Shown here piece by piece: positions 47,595 through 57,103 of a stretch of DNA of 64,000 nt (position 1 is the first letter of the stretch; every line of letters begins with the position of its first letter). The stretch is from Gammaproteobacteria bacterium UBA7803 (GTDB lineage Bacteria; Pseudomonadota; Gammaproteobacteria; Pseudomonadales; Azotimanducaceae): NCBI GenBank assembly GCA_002480525.1, contig DLCH01000006.1:1-64000 (forward strand), read 5' to 3'. Both the position numbers and the translations under genes were made by a program. The notes under the pieces are model-generated. The model ran no database searches. It saw nothing but the letters and a program-made list of their open reading frames with translations, and was not told the origin of the DNA.

Positions 47595-49652
47595 CTACCC
47601 AGTCCCGGGACGCGTCAACACCTTCAAGGATCGGCTCCGCAGCACCCACGCGCCATCCCCGAGCGGTGCTTCTGGGCGACCATCAGACGCCTCGGACACC
47701 GTGTCGATTTCTACCTGCCAGGCATCGGCGCTCCACCCCGCCGGCACGGTGAACGCCACGTCACGCGCTTCAGGGTTGAACAGCAGGCACAACTGTCCGC
47801 GCCCTGCGCCATCCGCGATCACGCAGCCGAAGGCGCCGGCATTGTGCCAGTCGGGCCGCCCGCCGGACGGATCGAACCAGGTGAGCTCCTCGTCCGTATA
47901 GAACCGACCAACCCGCAGGATGGCCTGGCGTTTGCGAAATTCGATCATGCGAGCGGCGAACTCGAACACCGAGCGATGGCTGTCCAGACGCCGCCAGTCG
48001 TACCAGGACACGTGATTGTCCTGACAGTACGCGTTGTTGTTGCCCGATTGGGTGCGGCGGAACTCGTCTCCCCCCAGCAGCAGCGGCACACCACGCGACA
48101 GCAGCAACGTCGCCAGCAGGTTCCTGATCTGGCGCCGGCGCATCGACTCGATCGCGGGATCGTCCGTTTCGCCCTCGACGCCATGATTGGCGCTCAGATT
48201 GTGATCGCTGCCGTCCCGGTTGCTCTCACCATTGGCTTCGTTGTGCTTGTCCCGATAGCTCACCAGGTCGTTCAAGGTGAAGCCGTCGTGGCAGGTGACG
48301 AAGTTGATGCTGTGCAGCGGCTGCTTGCCGGCATGTCGATAGATGTCGGCGCTGCCGCAAAGCCGGCTCGCGAACGCCCCGGCCATGCCGCCATCGCCCC
48401 GCCAGTAGCGGCGCACGTCGTCCCGGAAACGGCCGTTCCATTCGGAGAAGCGCTGTCCCGGAAAGCTGCCCACCTGGTAGGCGCCGCCGGCATCCCAGGC
48501 TTCCGCGATCAACTTGACCCGATGCAGGATCGGATCCTCCGCAATCCGCTCGATCAGCGGCGGATCGGCCAGCAACTCGCCGTGCTCGCCGCGGCCGAGC
48601 ACCGACGCCAGATCGAAGCGGAAGCCATCAACGTGCATCTCGGTGGTCCAGAAGCGCAGACAGTCGAGCACGTGATCGCGCACCACCGGGTGGCTGCAGT
48701 TGAGGGTGTTGCCGCAGCCTGAGTAATTCAGATATCGGCTACGCTCGGCGGGATCGAGAAGGTAATAGAGGCCGTTGTCGAGCCCGCGGTAACTGAGGGT
48801 GGGTCCGTCCGCATCGCCTTCGGCCGTATGGTTGAACACGACATCGAGAATGACCTCGATGCCGGCTGCGTGCAGCGCCCGCACCATGGTCTTGAACTCT
48901 TCGACCTGGCAACCTGGGTACGCTCGCGTGGAGTAGGCTTCCTTCGGCGCGAAGAACGCGGCGGTATTGTAGCCCCAGTAGTTGCGCAGCCGCCGGCCGG
49001 TCGTCACATCGATGGGCATAGAGGCATGCTCGGGGAACTCCTGCACCGGCATCAGTTCCAGCGCGGTGATCCCGAGCGACAGGAAGTAAGGGATCTTGTC
49101 GATCACCCCGAGAAACGTTCCAGGGTGGGTCACGCCGGAGGACCCGTCGATGCTGAAGCCGCGCACGTGGGTTTCGTAGATGATCGTATCTTCCCAGGCA
49201 TGCCCCGGGGGACAATCGTTCTGCCAGTCGAACTCCTCGGTTTGCGGCACCAGGCACCTGACGCCGGCGACCGCGGGCTCGACGTCTTCGCCGTCGGCCC
49301 AATGCGCCGTTCCCACCAGCGCCTCGGCACAGGGGTCGAGCAATACCTTTGCGGCATTGAATCGGTGCCCGCGGTCCGGCTCGTACGGTCCAGCCACCCG
49401 CCATCCGTAGGCCGCTCCCGGCGGCAGTCCGGTCACGGCCACGTGCCACACGTCGCCGGTCCGCTGGCACGCCGGATCCAGGTCGACGACCCGGCGGACC
49501 GTGGCCGGCGAATCCGCCGAGCACAACAGCAGCGACACGCCGGTAGCGTGGCGGCTGAAGACGGCGAAATTCCAGCCGTGCGCGGTCATCGAGCAGCCGA
49601 GCGGCATCGGCCGTCCGGGCAGCGTGTCGAGGTTCCAGCCCCCCTCAGCCAT
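47595..49652 (-). CDS. glgX: glycogen debranching enzyme (isoamylase type)
   Basis: Hydrolyses alpha-1,6 branches of phosphorylase-trimmed glycogen. 685 residues: N-terminal CBM48-like domain (WNFAVFSRHATGVSLLL), then the GH13 barrel with DGFRFDLASVLGR, LIAEAWDAGGAYQVG and VTCHDGFTLNDLVSY, and GDEFRRTQSGNNNAYCQDN. ATG 49652 overlaps the CBS stop by 8 nt. Its presence behind the Na+-NQR operon ties glycogen mobilisation to respiration. Confidence 0.95.
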   Translation of the reverse strand: MAEGGWNLDTLPGRPMPLGCSMTAHGWNFAVFSRHATGVSLLLCSADSPATVRRVVDLDPACQRTGDVWHVAVTGLPPGAAYGWRVAGPYEPDRGHRFNAAKVLLDPCAEALVGTAHWADGEDVEPAVAGVRCLVPQTEEFDWQNDCPPGHAWEDTIIYETHVRGFSIDGSSGVTHPGTFLGVIDKIPYFLSLGITALELMPVQEFPEHASMPIDVTTGRRLRNYWGYNTAAFFAPKEAYSTRAYPGCQVEEFKTMVRALHAAGIEVILDVVFNHTAEGDADGPTLSYRGLDNGLYYLLDPAERSRYLNYSGCGNTLNCSHPVVRDHVLDCLRFWTTEMHVDGFRFDLASVLGRGEHGELLADPPLIERIAEDPILHRVKLIAEAWDAGGAYQVGSFPGQRFSEWNGRFRDDVRRYWRGDGGMAGAFASRLCGSADIYRHAGKQPLHSINFVTCHDGFTLNDLVSYRDKHNEANGESNRDGSDHNLSANHGVEGETDDPAIESMRRRQIRNLLATLLLSRGVPLLLGGDEFRRTQSGNNNAYCQDNHVSWYDWRRLDSHRSVFEFAARMIEFRKRQAILRVGRFYTDEELTWFDPSGGRPDWHNAGAFGCVIADGAGRGQLCLLFNPEARDVAFTVPAGWSADAWQVEIDTVSEASDGRPEAPLGDGAWVLRSRSLKVLTRPGTG

Positions 49653-50058
49653 GCGCCACGATCGCCCGCATGACGTCCCGACGGCTGATGACCCCCACCA
49701 GCCGGCCTTCCTCGACCACCGGGTAACGCCGGTACGCGACGGTGATGAAACGCTGTGCGAGGCTCAGGACGTTGGCATCCGCCGCGACCGTCGCCACGTC
49801 ACGGCTCATGAACTCCTCCACGCGGCCGGCCTCGCGCTCGTCGTGATAGCCGGAAATCACCAGCGTCTCCAGACAGTCGCGCTCCGTCAGCATACCGACC
49901 AGAGTGCCGAAAGCGTCGATCACCGGCGCACCGGACACCCGCCGGGACAGCAGCAGGCGCATGGCCGCGAGCACATCCATGTCGGGGCGCAACGTCAGCA
50001 CGTTGGTACTCATGAAGTCACCCACCCGCAGATTCTGCGGCAGCATCATCGCGCACAT
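49645..50058 (-). CDS. twin CBS-domain protein
   Basis: 137 residues made only of two CBS domains (VGDFMSTNVLTLRPDMDV and VEEFMSRDVATVAADANV), a Bateman module that usually binds adenine nucleotides. It could sense cellular energy charge. ATG 50058 follows AGAGG. A 135-bp gap separates it from nqrF; that gap shows a possible -35 TTGCAA but no MerR-type dyad. Confidence 0.9.
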   Translation of the reverse strand: MCAMMLPQNLRVGDFMSTNVLTLRPDMDVLAAMRLLLSRRVSGAPVIDAFGTLVGMLTERDCLETLVISGYHDEREAGRVEEFMSRDVATVAADANVLSLAQRFITVAYRRYPVVEEGRLVGVISRRDVMRAIVAHG

Positions 50059-50193
50059 GAGCGCCTCTCATTGAAGTTCATTGCAACCCGTGGGCCAGCC
50101 AAAGCGCCGAACTTCCTTCCGCGACAGCGGCGGAACTCCGGCGCGCTGGAGGCTCCCACGGAGCTGGCTGGTGGAAGCGCCCTGGCGCACGAC

Positions 50194-51459
50194 TCAGCCG
50201 GCCCGCCGACGGCCGCGCCGCCGAGACGGCTCCGCGGCGCCGAAATCGTCGAATGCGATCTGCGCGTCGTCGACCCCGAGGTCCTTCAGCAACCCGATCA
50301 CCGCCGCGTTCATCACCGGTGGTCCGCAAACGTAGTACTCGCAGGTTTCCGGCGCGGGGTGATCCTGCAGGTACCGGTCGTAGAGCACGTCGTGAATGAA
50401 GCCACAGGCGCCCTCCCACCGATCGCCGGGGAGCGGGTCGGACAGGGCGACGTGCCACGTGAAGTTGTCGAAGCGTGCGGCAAGGTCGTCGAACAGCTCG
50501 GCATAGAACAGCTCTCCGAGACTGCGCGCGCCGTACCAGAACGACAGGGTCCGGTCGGTGCCGATTCGAAGAAGCTGATCGAGAATGTGCGAACGCATGG
50601 GCGCCATGCCGGCGCCGCCGCCGACGAACACCATCTCCCGCTCCGTCTGCTGAGCGAGAAACTCACCGAACGGGCCTGTCAGAGCGACCCGGTCACCTTC
50701 GCCGCGCTTGAACAGGTAAGACGATACGATGCCGGGCGGCACCTGGCGGTCGGCATCCGCCGGCGGCGTGGCGATGCGGACGTTCAACATCAACTGGCGC
50801 CCTTCGCCGGGGTAGTTCGCCAGCGAATAGGCGCGGGATTCCGTCGCATCGCTCGTCGACCGGTAGCGCCAGAGGTCCAGCCGGTCCCATTCCGGGCGGT
50901 ACGCCTCGTCGATGACGAAATCCCGAAAGTCGACTTTGTGCGGAGGCGCCTCGACCTGAACGTAGTTCCCGGCACGAAATTCGAAAGCCGCGTCCGGCGG
51001 CAGATCGAGAACCAGCTCCTTGATGAAGGTGGCGACGCTGCGGTTGGAGCGCACCACGCACTCGTAGCGCTCGATCCCGAGGACCTCGGCCGGAACGCGG
51101 ATGTCGAGCGGCTGCTTGACCACGAGTTGACAGGCCAGACGCTCGTGGGCGGCAGCCTGGCGCGGCGTGACAAGTGCCCGTTCGGTAGGCAGCAGCGCCC
51201 CGCCGCCCTGAAGCACCTTGACCCGGCACTGGCCGCAGGTGCCCCGCCCGCCGCAGGCGGAGGGCAGGAACAATCCGTGATCGGCGAGGCCTGCGAGCAG
51301 CGTCCGCCCGACGCTGATCGGCAGCAGCCGTTCACCACCATTGACGTCGACCTCGACGTCGCCACTTGCCACGAGTACGTAGCGCGCAGCGACGACGAAC
51401 ACGGTCAACACCATCACGATCGCGGCGAACGCCGTTACGGCTACGGTCAGCTCAGCCAT
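50194..51459 (-). CDS. nqrF: Na+-translocating NADH:quinone reductase subunit F
   Basis: NADH dehydrogenase entry subunit, 421 residues. One N-terminal TM helix (residues 7-28), plant-type [2Fe-2S] ligands C69, C75, C78 and C110, then an FAD/NAD reductase domain (RAYSLANY, GGGAGMAPMRSHI, YVCGPPVM). A complete nqrABCDEF set precedes it on the minus strand. The C-terminal tail is unusually Arg-rich. Confidence 0.95.
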   Translation of the reverse strand: MAELTVAVTAFAAIVMVLTVFVVAARYVLVASGDVEVDVNGGERLLPISVGRTLLAGLADHGLFLPSACGGRGTCGQCRVKVLQGGGALLPTERALVTPRQAAAHERLACQLVVKQPLDIRVPAEVLGIERYECVVRSNRSVATFIKELVLDLPPDAAFEFRAGNYVQVEAPPHKVDFRDFVIDEAYRPEWDRLDLWRYRSTSDATESRAYSLANYPGEGRQLMLNVRIATPPADADRQVPPGIVSSYLFKRGEGDRVALTGPFGEFLAQQTEREMVFVGGGAGMAPMRSHILDQLLRIGTDRTLSFWYGARSLGELFYAELFDDLAARFDNFTWHVALSDPLPGDRWEGACGFIHDVLYDRYLQDHPAPETCEYYVCGPPVMNAAVIGLLKDLGVDDAQIAFDDFGAAEPSRRRGRRRAG

Positions 51460-51475
51460 GCCCGATCCCTGCCCA

Positions 51476-52084
51476 TCAGAAACGAAGCCCGGAGAACACC
51501 ATGAACCCCATGGCCATGAGGCCGGCGCAGATGAAGGTGATGCCCGCACCCTGCAAGCCCGCCGGCACGTCGCTGTAACGCAGCTTGAGACGCAGACCGG
51601 CCAGCACCACGATGGCCAGCGCCCAGCCGACACCGCTGCCGAATCCGTAAACCACGCTTTCCGTCAAGGTGTAGCGACGCTCGGCCATGAACAGCGAAGC
51701 GCCCAGGATCGCGCAGTTGACGGCAATCAGCGGGAGAAAGATGCCCAGAGACTGATGCAGCACGGGGAAGAACCGGTCCAGCGCCATCTCCAGCACCTGC
51801 ACCACGGCTGCGATCACGCCGATGAAGCTCACCAGCGCCAGGAAGCTGAGATCGATGTCGCCATGACCCGCCCACACCAGCGCTCCCGGTCTCAGAACGT
51901 AGGCGAGCAGCAGGGTGTTGAGCGGCACGGTCACGGTCATGACCACGATCACCGCTCCCCCCAGACCGAGCGCCGTATCCGTGCGCCGCGACAGCGCCAG
52001 GAAGGGGCAGATGCCGAGAAACAACGCCAGCACCAGATTCTCGGTAAAAACCGACTGGGCGAACAGACTGAGATAGCCGCTCAC
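51476..52084 (-). CDS. nqrE: Na+-NQR subunit E
   Basis: 202-residue, six-helix membrane subunit. Conserved [14 protein letters not shown] near the N-terminus and [12 protein letters not shown] carry the two cysteines that, with those of NqrD, hold the intramembrane iron centre. GTG 52084 overlaps the nqrD stop (GTGA). Rnf homologues are similar, but the NqrA/NqrF partners decide for NQR. Confidence 0.94.
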   Translation of the reverse strand: MSGYLSLFAQSVFTENLVLALFLGICPFLALSRRTDTALGLGGAVIVVMTVTVPLNTLLLAYVLRPGALVWAGHGDIDLSFLALVSFIGVIAAVVQVLEMALDRFFPVLHQSLGIFLPLIAVNCAILGASLFMAERRYTLTESVVYGFGSGVGWALAIVVLAGLRLKLRYSDVPAGLQGAGITFICAGLMAMGFMVFSGLRF

Positions 52085-52746
52085 GCGCCCGCCTCGGATC
52101 TGTGCACGTGACGGATGCGGAACTCGGGCGCTTCGACCTGCTCCACACGCCAGGTGCGGATCGCCCAGATCATCAGCCCGACGATCAGAAACACCCCGGG
52201 CGGCAGAATCATCAGCCCATTCGGATAGTACCAGCCGCCGTCCCGAACGAGGGGCAGCACCGTCAACCCGAAGAAGGTCCCGGAACCGAGCACCTCCCGG
52301 ATCGCGGCAATGCTCAGCAGGGCGAGGCTGTACCCCAGACCGTTGCCCAGGCCGTCGAGAAAGCTCGCCGTCACGCCGTTCTTCATGGCAAACGCCTCGA
52401 TCCGGCCCAGGACGATGCAGTTCGTGACGATCAGGCTCACGAACACCGACAGCACCCGGCTGGTGTCGTAGGCGTACGCCTTGAGAATCTGGTCGACCAC
52501 GATGACCAGAGATGCCACGATGGTCATCTGCACGACGATTCTCACGTTGTCGGGAATCTGCTGGCGAATGGCGCTGATCACGGCGCCGCCGAAGGCGAGC
52601 ACGCCCGTCACCGCGAGACTCATCAGCAGCGAGGGCCACATGGCGGTCGTCACGGCCAGTGCCGAGCACAGCGCCAGGATCTGGTAGGTAATCGGGTTGT
52701 CGTCGATCAGCGGCTCGCTGATCAGCGTCTTCGCATCGGACGTCAT
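52081..52746 (-). CDS. nqrD: Na+-NQR subunit D
   Basis: 221 residues, six TM helices. [10 protein letters not shown] and [15 protein letters not shown] contain the conserved cysteines for the [2Fe-2S]/Fe centre; [20 protein letters not shown] is diagnostic of NqrD. The start overlaps the nqrC stop. Confidence 0.94.
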   Translation of the reverse strand: MTSDAKTLISEPLIDDNPITYQILALCSALAVTTAMWPSLLMSLAVTGVLAFGGAVISAIRQQIPDNVRIVVQMTIVASLVIVVDQILKAYAYDTSRVLSVFVSLIVTNCIVLGRIEAFAMKNGVTASFLDGLGNGLGYSLALLSIAAIREVLGSGTFFGLTVLPLVRDGGWYYPNGLMILPPGVFLIVGLMIWAIRTWRVEQVEAPEFRIRHVHRSEAGA

Positions 52747-53579
52747 GCCTTCTCCTCGGCGCGTTCGCGCAACCGCTGCAGAAATGGCCCGAAGCCGTGA
52801 TCCCCGAACCAGTAGCGCAACAGATTGGTGACGCCACGGCCGGTCATCGTCGCGCCGCTGATGCCGTCGACCTGGTAGCGCCGCCGGGCTCCGTCGGGCT
52901 CCGCGCTGCGGCCCTTGGTCACCTCGATGGCAGGCTCGCCACGCTCGTCGTAGACCCGCTTACCCGGCCACTGCGCCAGCCAGCGCGGGTTGTCGATCTC
53001 GCCGCCGAGACCGGGTGTTTCACCATGCCGGTAGAAGCGCAGCCCGACGACGGTGCTCGCGTCGGGCTCGAGGGCGATGTAGCCGTAGAGCGTCGACCAC
53101 AGGCCGTAGCCGTAGACCGGCAGAATCATCATCTCGAGCGCGCTGTCGTCGTAGAGAAAGTACCCGACCACATAGCGCGGACGGGACTTGATCACCGCGA
53201 TGTCCAGGGCCGGCGGCACGGCAACGCGCGTAGCCGCGACGCCCGTGCCGCCCTCGCCCAGCACCGCCGCCGCATCCAGATCCGGCGCGAAGTCGCCCGC
53301 CGCCAGATCGATGACCCGCGCCTCGATGTCGGCGAACCGTCGCGCCACGTCGCCGCCCGATTCCAGCAGGCCGGCAGCAGCCAGAATGTTCTCCTGGCGG
53401 TTCCGCTCTTCGTTGGCCCGCTGCTGTGGGCGCAGCATCATGGCCGAGCCGGCGACGAGCACTGCGCACACCAGGCTGACGAGCGCCGGCACCAGCAGGG
53501 TCTTGGCGAGACTGTTCCGGGGCTGACGCCACAGCCATCCCACCCAACCGCCGGCGGATTCCCGTTGCGGCTCAGACAT
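52743..53579 (-). CDS. nqrC: Na+-NQR subunit C
   Basis: 278 residues with one N-terminal TM helix and a periplasmic domain bearing covalently bound FMN through the Thr of SGATMT (about residue 245). [23 protein letters not shown] and [13 protein letters not shown] are conserved NqrC text. Overlaps nqrB by 8 nt. Confidence 0.94.
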   Translation of the reverse strand: MSEPQRESAGGWVGWLWRQPRNSLAKTLLVPALVSLVCAVLVAGSAMMLRPQQRANEERNRQENILAAAGLLESGGDVARRFADIEARVIDLAAGDFAPDLDAAAVLGEGGTGVAATRVAVPPALDIAVIKSRPRYVVGYFLYDDSALEMMILPVYGYGLWSTLYGYIALEPDASTVVGLRFYRHGETPGLGGEIDNPRWLAQWPGKRVYDERGEPAIEVTKGRSAEPDGARRRYQVDGISGATMTGRGVTNLLRYWFGDHGFGPFLQRLRERAEEKA

Positions 53580-54783
53580 GGCGGCGCGCCTGCTTGCGGA
53601 CGTGAAAGTGCACGACGACCTGATCGATCAGCGGCGCGAACAGGTTGCCGAACAGAATCGCCATCATCACGGCCTCCGGGAACGCCGGGTTCATGACCCG
53701 GACGATCACCGTGAACGTTCCGATCAGCAACCCGAACCACCATCTGCCGACATCGGTCTGAGCCGCCGTCACGGGATCCGTGGCCATGAACATCATGCCG
53801 AACGCGAAGCCGCCCAGCACCAGATGCCAGTGCCACGGCAGATCCGCCATCGCTCCGGCCGCGGGGCCCAGCGCGTTGAAGAGCAGAGCGCTGATTGTCA
53901 TTCCCAGGAAGACCCCGGCGACGATGCGCCAGGAGGCGATACCGGCGTACATGAGAAATGCGCCGCCGAACAGGCAGGCCAGAGCCGAGGTTTCGCCGAT
54001 CGAGCCCGGAAGGTTTCCGAGGAAGGCGCTCCACCACGTGTAATCCGCCTGCAGCACGCCGCCGAGGCCGGACTCGGCAGCCACGGACAATGGCGTCGCC
54101 CGCGTGAAGCCGTCCACGGCAACCCACGGGCCGGTGCCGGAAATCTCTGCTGGGTAGGCGAAGTACAGGAATGCACGCCCGAGCAGGGCGGGATTCAGCA
54201 GATTCTTGCCGGTGCCACCGAACACCTCCTTGCCGATGACGACGCCGAAGGAGATGCCCAGCGCGACCTGCCAGAGCGGCACGGTCGGCGGCAGAACTAG
54301 GGCATAGAGCAGCGAGGTGACGAGAAAGCCTTCGTTGACCTCGTGGTTGCGCACCGTGGCGAACAGAACTTCCCACGCACCGCCGACCGCGAGCGTGACC
54401 AGATAGATGGGCAGGAAGTACAACAATCCGTGCACCACGCTGGCGAGTACCGCCCCGGGCTCGTAGCCCAGGCCGAGCGCGGCCATCACGGCGCCCCGCC
54501 ATCCCGGCGCCGCCGCCAGGTTCAGCTCGGCCATGGCCAGACTCGCCTGATGACCCGTGTTCCATACCCCGACCAGCGCCGCGGGCGCTGCCGCCAGCAC
54601 CACCAGAATCATCACCCGCTTGAGATCCGCGCCGTCGCGGACATGGGGCGCGACACGGGTGCGGTCGGCGGGCGTGTAGAGCAGGGTGTCGATCATCTCG
54701 AACAGCGCGCCGTAACGCTGCAGGCGACCGCCCTGGGCGAAGTGGGGCGCGAGCCGATCGAGGCTGCGGCGCAGCGCACCCAT
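53572..54783 (-). CDS. nqrB: Na+-NQR subunit B
   Basis: 403 residues, about ten TM helices, the Na+-conducting core. The FMN-bearing Thr is in VDGFTRATPLSVAAE. MIDTLLYTPADRTRVAPHVRDGADLKRVMI near the N-terminus and GGTGKNLLNPALLGRAFLYFAYP are typical. One base shared with the nqrA end. Confidence 0.95.
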   Translation of the reverse strand: MGALRRSLDRLAPHFAQGGRLQRYGALFEMIDTLLYTPADRTRVAPHVRDGADLKRVMILVVLAAAPAALVGVWNTGHQASLAMAELNLAAAPGWRGAVMAALGLGYEPGAVLASVVHGLLYFLPIYLVTLAVGGAWEVLFATVRNHEVNEGFLVTSLLYALVLPPTVPLWQVALGISFGVVIGKEVFGGTGKNLLNPALLGRAFLYFAYPAEISGTGPWVAVDGFTRATPLSVAAESGLGGVLQADYTWWSAFLGNLPGSIGETSALACLFGGAFLMYAGIASWRIVAGVFLGMTISALLFNALGPAAGAMADLPWHWHLVLGGFAFGMMFMATDPVTAAQTDVGRWWFGLLIGTFTVIVRVMNPAFPEAVMMAILFGNLFAPLIDQVVVHFHVRKQARRHV

Positions 54784-56138
54784 CAGCCGTTGCGCTCGAT
54801 CGAGCCCAGCACGTCACGCAGCGCCGGGCCGAACTCGTACTTGCTGCAGCACACGAAAGAACACAGCGCCAGATCCTCCTCCTCGAGTTCGAGGCATCCC
54901 AACAAGCGGGCTGTCTCGGTATCACCCACCAGCAGCGCCTTCAGCAGCGGCGTAATCAGGAGGTCGAGGGGCATCACCCGCTCGTAGCTGCCGATGGGCA
55001 CCATGGCTCGCGGGCTGCCGCGCTGCGACGTACTCATGGGGAAATGCCGGCGGCGAACCAGGCTCGACGCGAACATCCGGCTCGCCGAGAACGTGCGCAA
55101 TCCGGGTGCCAGCCATCCCAGGAAGCGGCGCCTGGCGATTTCGGGCAGCACGCTCACCTGCTGGTGGTAGCGTCCCAGAAAGGCCACGGGATCCACGGCG
55201 CGACGCCCGGAGAGCACGGAACCGGACACCAGCCGGGATGCACCGTCGTGGAGAGCGCCTGCCAGGAGGTCGCGCACGTTCGCGCCCAGGCGTGAGCGCA
55301 CCAGGCGTGGTTCGCGAACCCGAGGGCCGGCCAGCGCGATCACCCGGCTCGGGTCCAACCGCCCGTCGACGAACAATCTGCCGATGGCGATGACATCCTG
55401 GTAGCCGACGTACCAGACCCGCCGGTCTCCCTGTCGCACCGGATGGAGGTGGTGAATGTGGGTACCGGCGAGCCCGGCGGGATGAGGGCCGGCGAATGCC
55501 ACGGGCTCGATCCGCTCCACGTCCGCGTCGACGTTCGGACCGCCCTCCGCCGCACAGAGGAATACGGTGCCCGCGGTGAGCCGGGTCAGGATCCGCAGAC
55601 CATCCTGGAAGGCCTGAGGCGAGTCGCCCACCACCACCGCCGGATCGGGCGCCAACGGCTCGGTGTCGATGGCGGTGACGAAAACCGCCGGCGGATCGTC
55701 GGCCGCTCCAGGTACCCGGCCGCCAGGTCGCGCTCTGAATGCCATCCACAGGCCGGACTCCAACAGGCGGCGTCGAACCACCGCGCCATCCAGGCCCTCC
55801 AGGGCGGAGCGCGGCCACGCCGGGAACGACCGCTCGTCGTCGTCGCCCACTTCCACCACGAGAGACTCGAGCCGGCGTCGCGCCCCTCGATTGACGGCCA
55901 CGACCGTTCCTCCAGCAGGCGAGGTGATCAGCGCGCCGGGGTTGGCGCCATCCTCGATCAGAGGCTGCCCCAGGGCGACATGATCGCCCTCCGAGACCAG
56001 CACGGCAGGTTTCATGTCGACGTAGTCGCTCGCCAGGACGGCCACCGAGCCCACCGTCGGACCATCGTCGATGATCTGTCGCGGCGAGCCGGATATCGGC
56101 ACGTCGAGCCCCTTTCTGATCCTGACGACCCTCGCCAT
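54783..56138 (-). CDS. nqrA: Na+-NQR subunit A
   Basis: 451-residue cytoplasmic subunit. N-terminal KGLDVPISGSPRQ, DYVDMKPAVLVSEGD and TSPAGGTVVAVNRGARRRLES are conserved NqrA text. First gene of the operon; the leader to site 11 is about 40 nt. Na+-NQR oxidises NADH, reduces ubiquinone and pumps Na+, typical of marine or halophilic bacteria. Confidence 0.95.
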   Translation of the reverse strand: MARVVRIRKGLDVPISGSPRQIIDDGPTVGSVAVLASDYVDMKPAVLVSEGDHVALGQPLIEDGANPGALITSPAGGTVVAVNRGARRRLESLVVEVGDDDERSFPAWPRSALEGLDGAVVRRRLLESGLWMAFRARPGGRVPGAADDPPAVFVTAIDTEPLAPDPAVVVGDSPQAFQDGLRILTRLTAGTVFLCAAEGGPNVDADVERIEPVAFAGPHPAGLAGTHIHHLHPVRQGDRRVWYVGYQDVIAIGRLFVDGRLDPSRVIALAGPRVREPRLVRSRLGANVRDLLAGALHDGASRLVSGSVLSGRRAVDPVAFLGRYHQQVSVLPEIARRRFLGWLAPGLRTFSASRMFASSLVRRRHFPMSTSQRGSPRAMVPIGSYERVMPLDLLITPLLKALLVGDTETARLLGCLELEEEDLALCSFVCCSKYEFGPALRDVLGSIERNG

Positions 56139-56182
56139 GGCGACCTGTTCGACTCCTCCGCCGAGTCTCCACCCACGACCAG

Positions 56183-56214
56183 ACGCTACGACCTGTGCGC
56201 CGGATGCAGGTCAA
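56183..56214 (-). promoter_or_regulatory. MerR-type promoter/operator, site 11 (nqrABCDEF-CBS-glgX-ubiA)
   Basis: Minus strand: -35 TTGACC (56209-56214), 20-bp spacer, -10 TAGCGT (56183-56188); arms ACCTG and CAGGT. Confidence 0.85.
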
Positions 56215-56242
56215 TACCTCGATGGCGATCCGGCGACGGTCT

Positions 56243-57103
56243 TCAAGGTGAGTCGCTTCCGGCTCCCTCGGTCAAGCGCGCCGTCGGCTCGGTCCCGAGT
56301 GCTGCCACCGCGCGCCCCGACACCAGCCCGTCGATCAGCCTCAGGCAGGCTCGGGGATCCCGCAGGAAGGGGTGATGATCGCTGTCCGGGAAGACGTTCA
56401 ACCGCCACCACGGGTGGCCGGCAGCGGCGCGTTCGACCGCCGCGAGCGGCGCCATCACGTCACGGCCGCCGTGGATGAACAGGACGTCGATGCGCCGGGG
56501 CAGCGATTCGAGGTCGGCGAGGGCATCGTAACGATAGACGACCTCCCACAGCGAGGAGGTGGCGGAACGCCAGTTGTGTTTGACCAGATCCTCGGCCACC
56601 TCGCGGGGCACGTGACGGAGGAGATAGGGCAGAAGTCGGCCCAGCAGGCGCCGGGTCATGATGCAGGTGGCGGCCGCCAGGACCACGTTGGTGGCGAGGA
56701 ACCCGGCACGCATCGGCCCGTGCCGGTAGTGCTCGTAAGCGTCGCGCTGGCCAGTGAAACACGGCATGCCCAGCAACGCGAGCCCGCCGACCCGCTCCGG
56801 TTCGCGTGCCGCATAGGCGATGGCCAGCAAGGCGCCGAGCGAATGACCCACCAGCGTCACGCGGCCGTACGGCCGCAGAACTTCGGCCAGCGACTGCACA
56901 TGGCGCTCCACGCTGTAGCGGGCCCATGGCCGCGGCGAGTCGCCGAAGCCCAGCAGGTCCACCAGAACGACGCGGTAGCGGCGCTCCAATGCGGCGACCC
57001 GGGAAGACCAGTAGCGGGTGGTACCGCCGAGACCGGGGAGAAACACGACGGTTGGGCCGTCGGCCAGGCTGCCGCGGACTTCCGCGTGCAACGGGCCGAT
57101 CAC
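56243..57103 (-). CDS. alpha/beta-fold hydrolase
   Basis: 286 residues. Oxyanion region FLPGLGGTTRYW, nucleophile in LVGHSLGALLAIAYA, acid in FIHGGRDVMAPL and His in DSDHHPFLRDP. GTG 57103 overlaps the antiporter stop (GTGA); nothing earlier is conserved. Substrate unknown. Last gene of the phosphoketolase operon. Confidence 0.88.
   Translation of the reverse strand: MIGPLHAEVRGSLADGPTVVFLPGLGGTTRYWSSRVAALERRYRVVLVDLLGFGDSPRPWARYSVERHVQSLAEVLRPYGRVTLVGHSLGALLAIAYAAREPERVGGLALLGMPCFTGQRDAYEHYRHGPMRAGFLATNVVLAAATCIMTRRLLGRLLPYLLRHVPREVAEDLVKHNWRSATSSLWEVVYRYDALADLESLPRRIDVLFIHGGRDVMAPLAAVERAAAGHPWWRLNVFPDSDHHPFLRDPRACLRLIDGLVSGRAVAALGTEPTARLTEGAGSDSP

Noticed and set aside
49501..51504. 667-codon plus-strand frame opposite glgX-CBS-nqrF
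   Set aside because: Spans three recognised genes on the other strand and has no domain.
50194..56138. Rnf complex instead of Na+-NQR
   Set aside because: NqrA and the [2Fe-2S]/FAD NqrF are present; RnfB and RnfC ferredoxin-type subunits are not.
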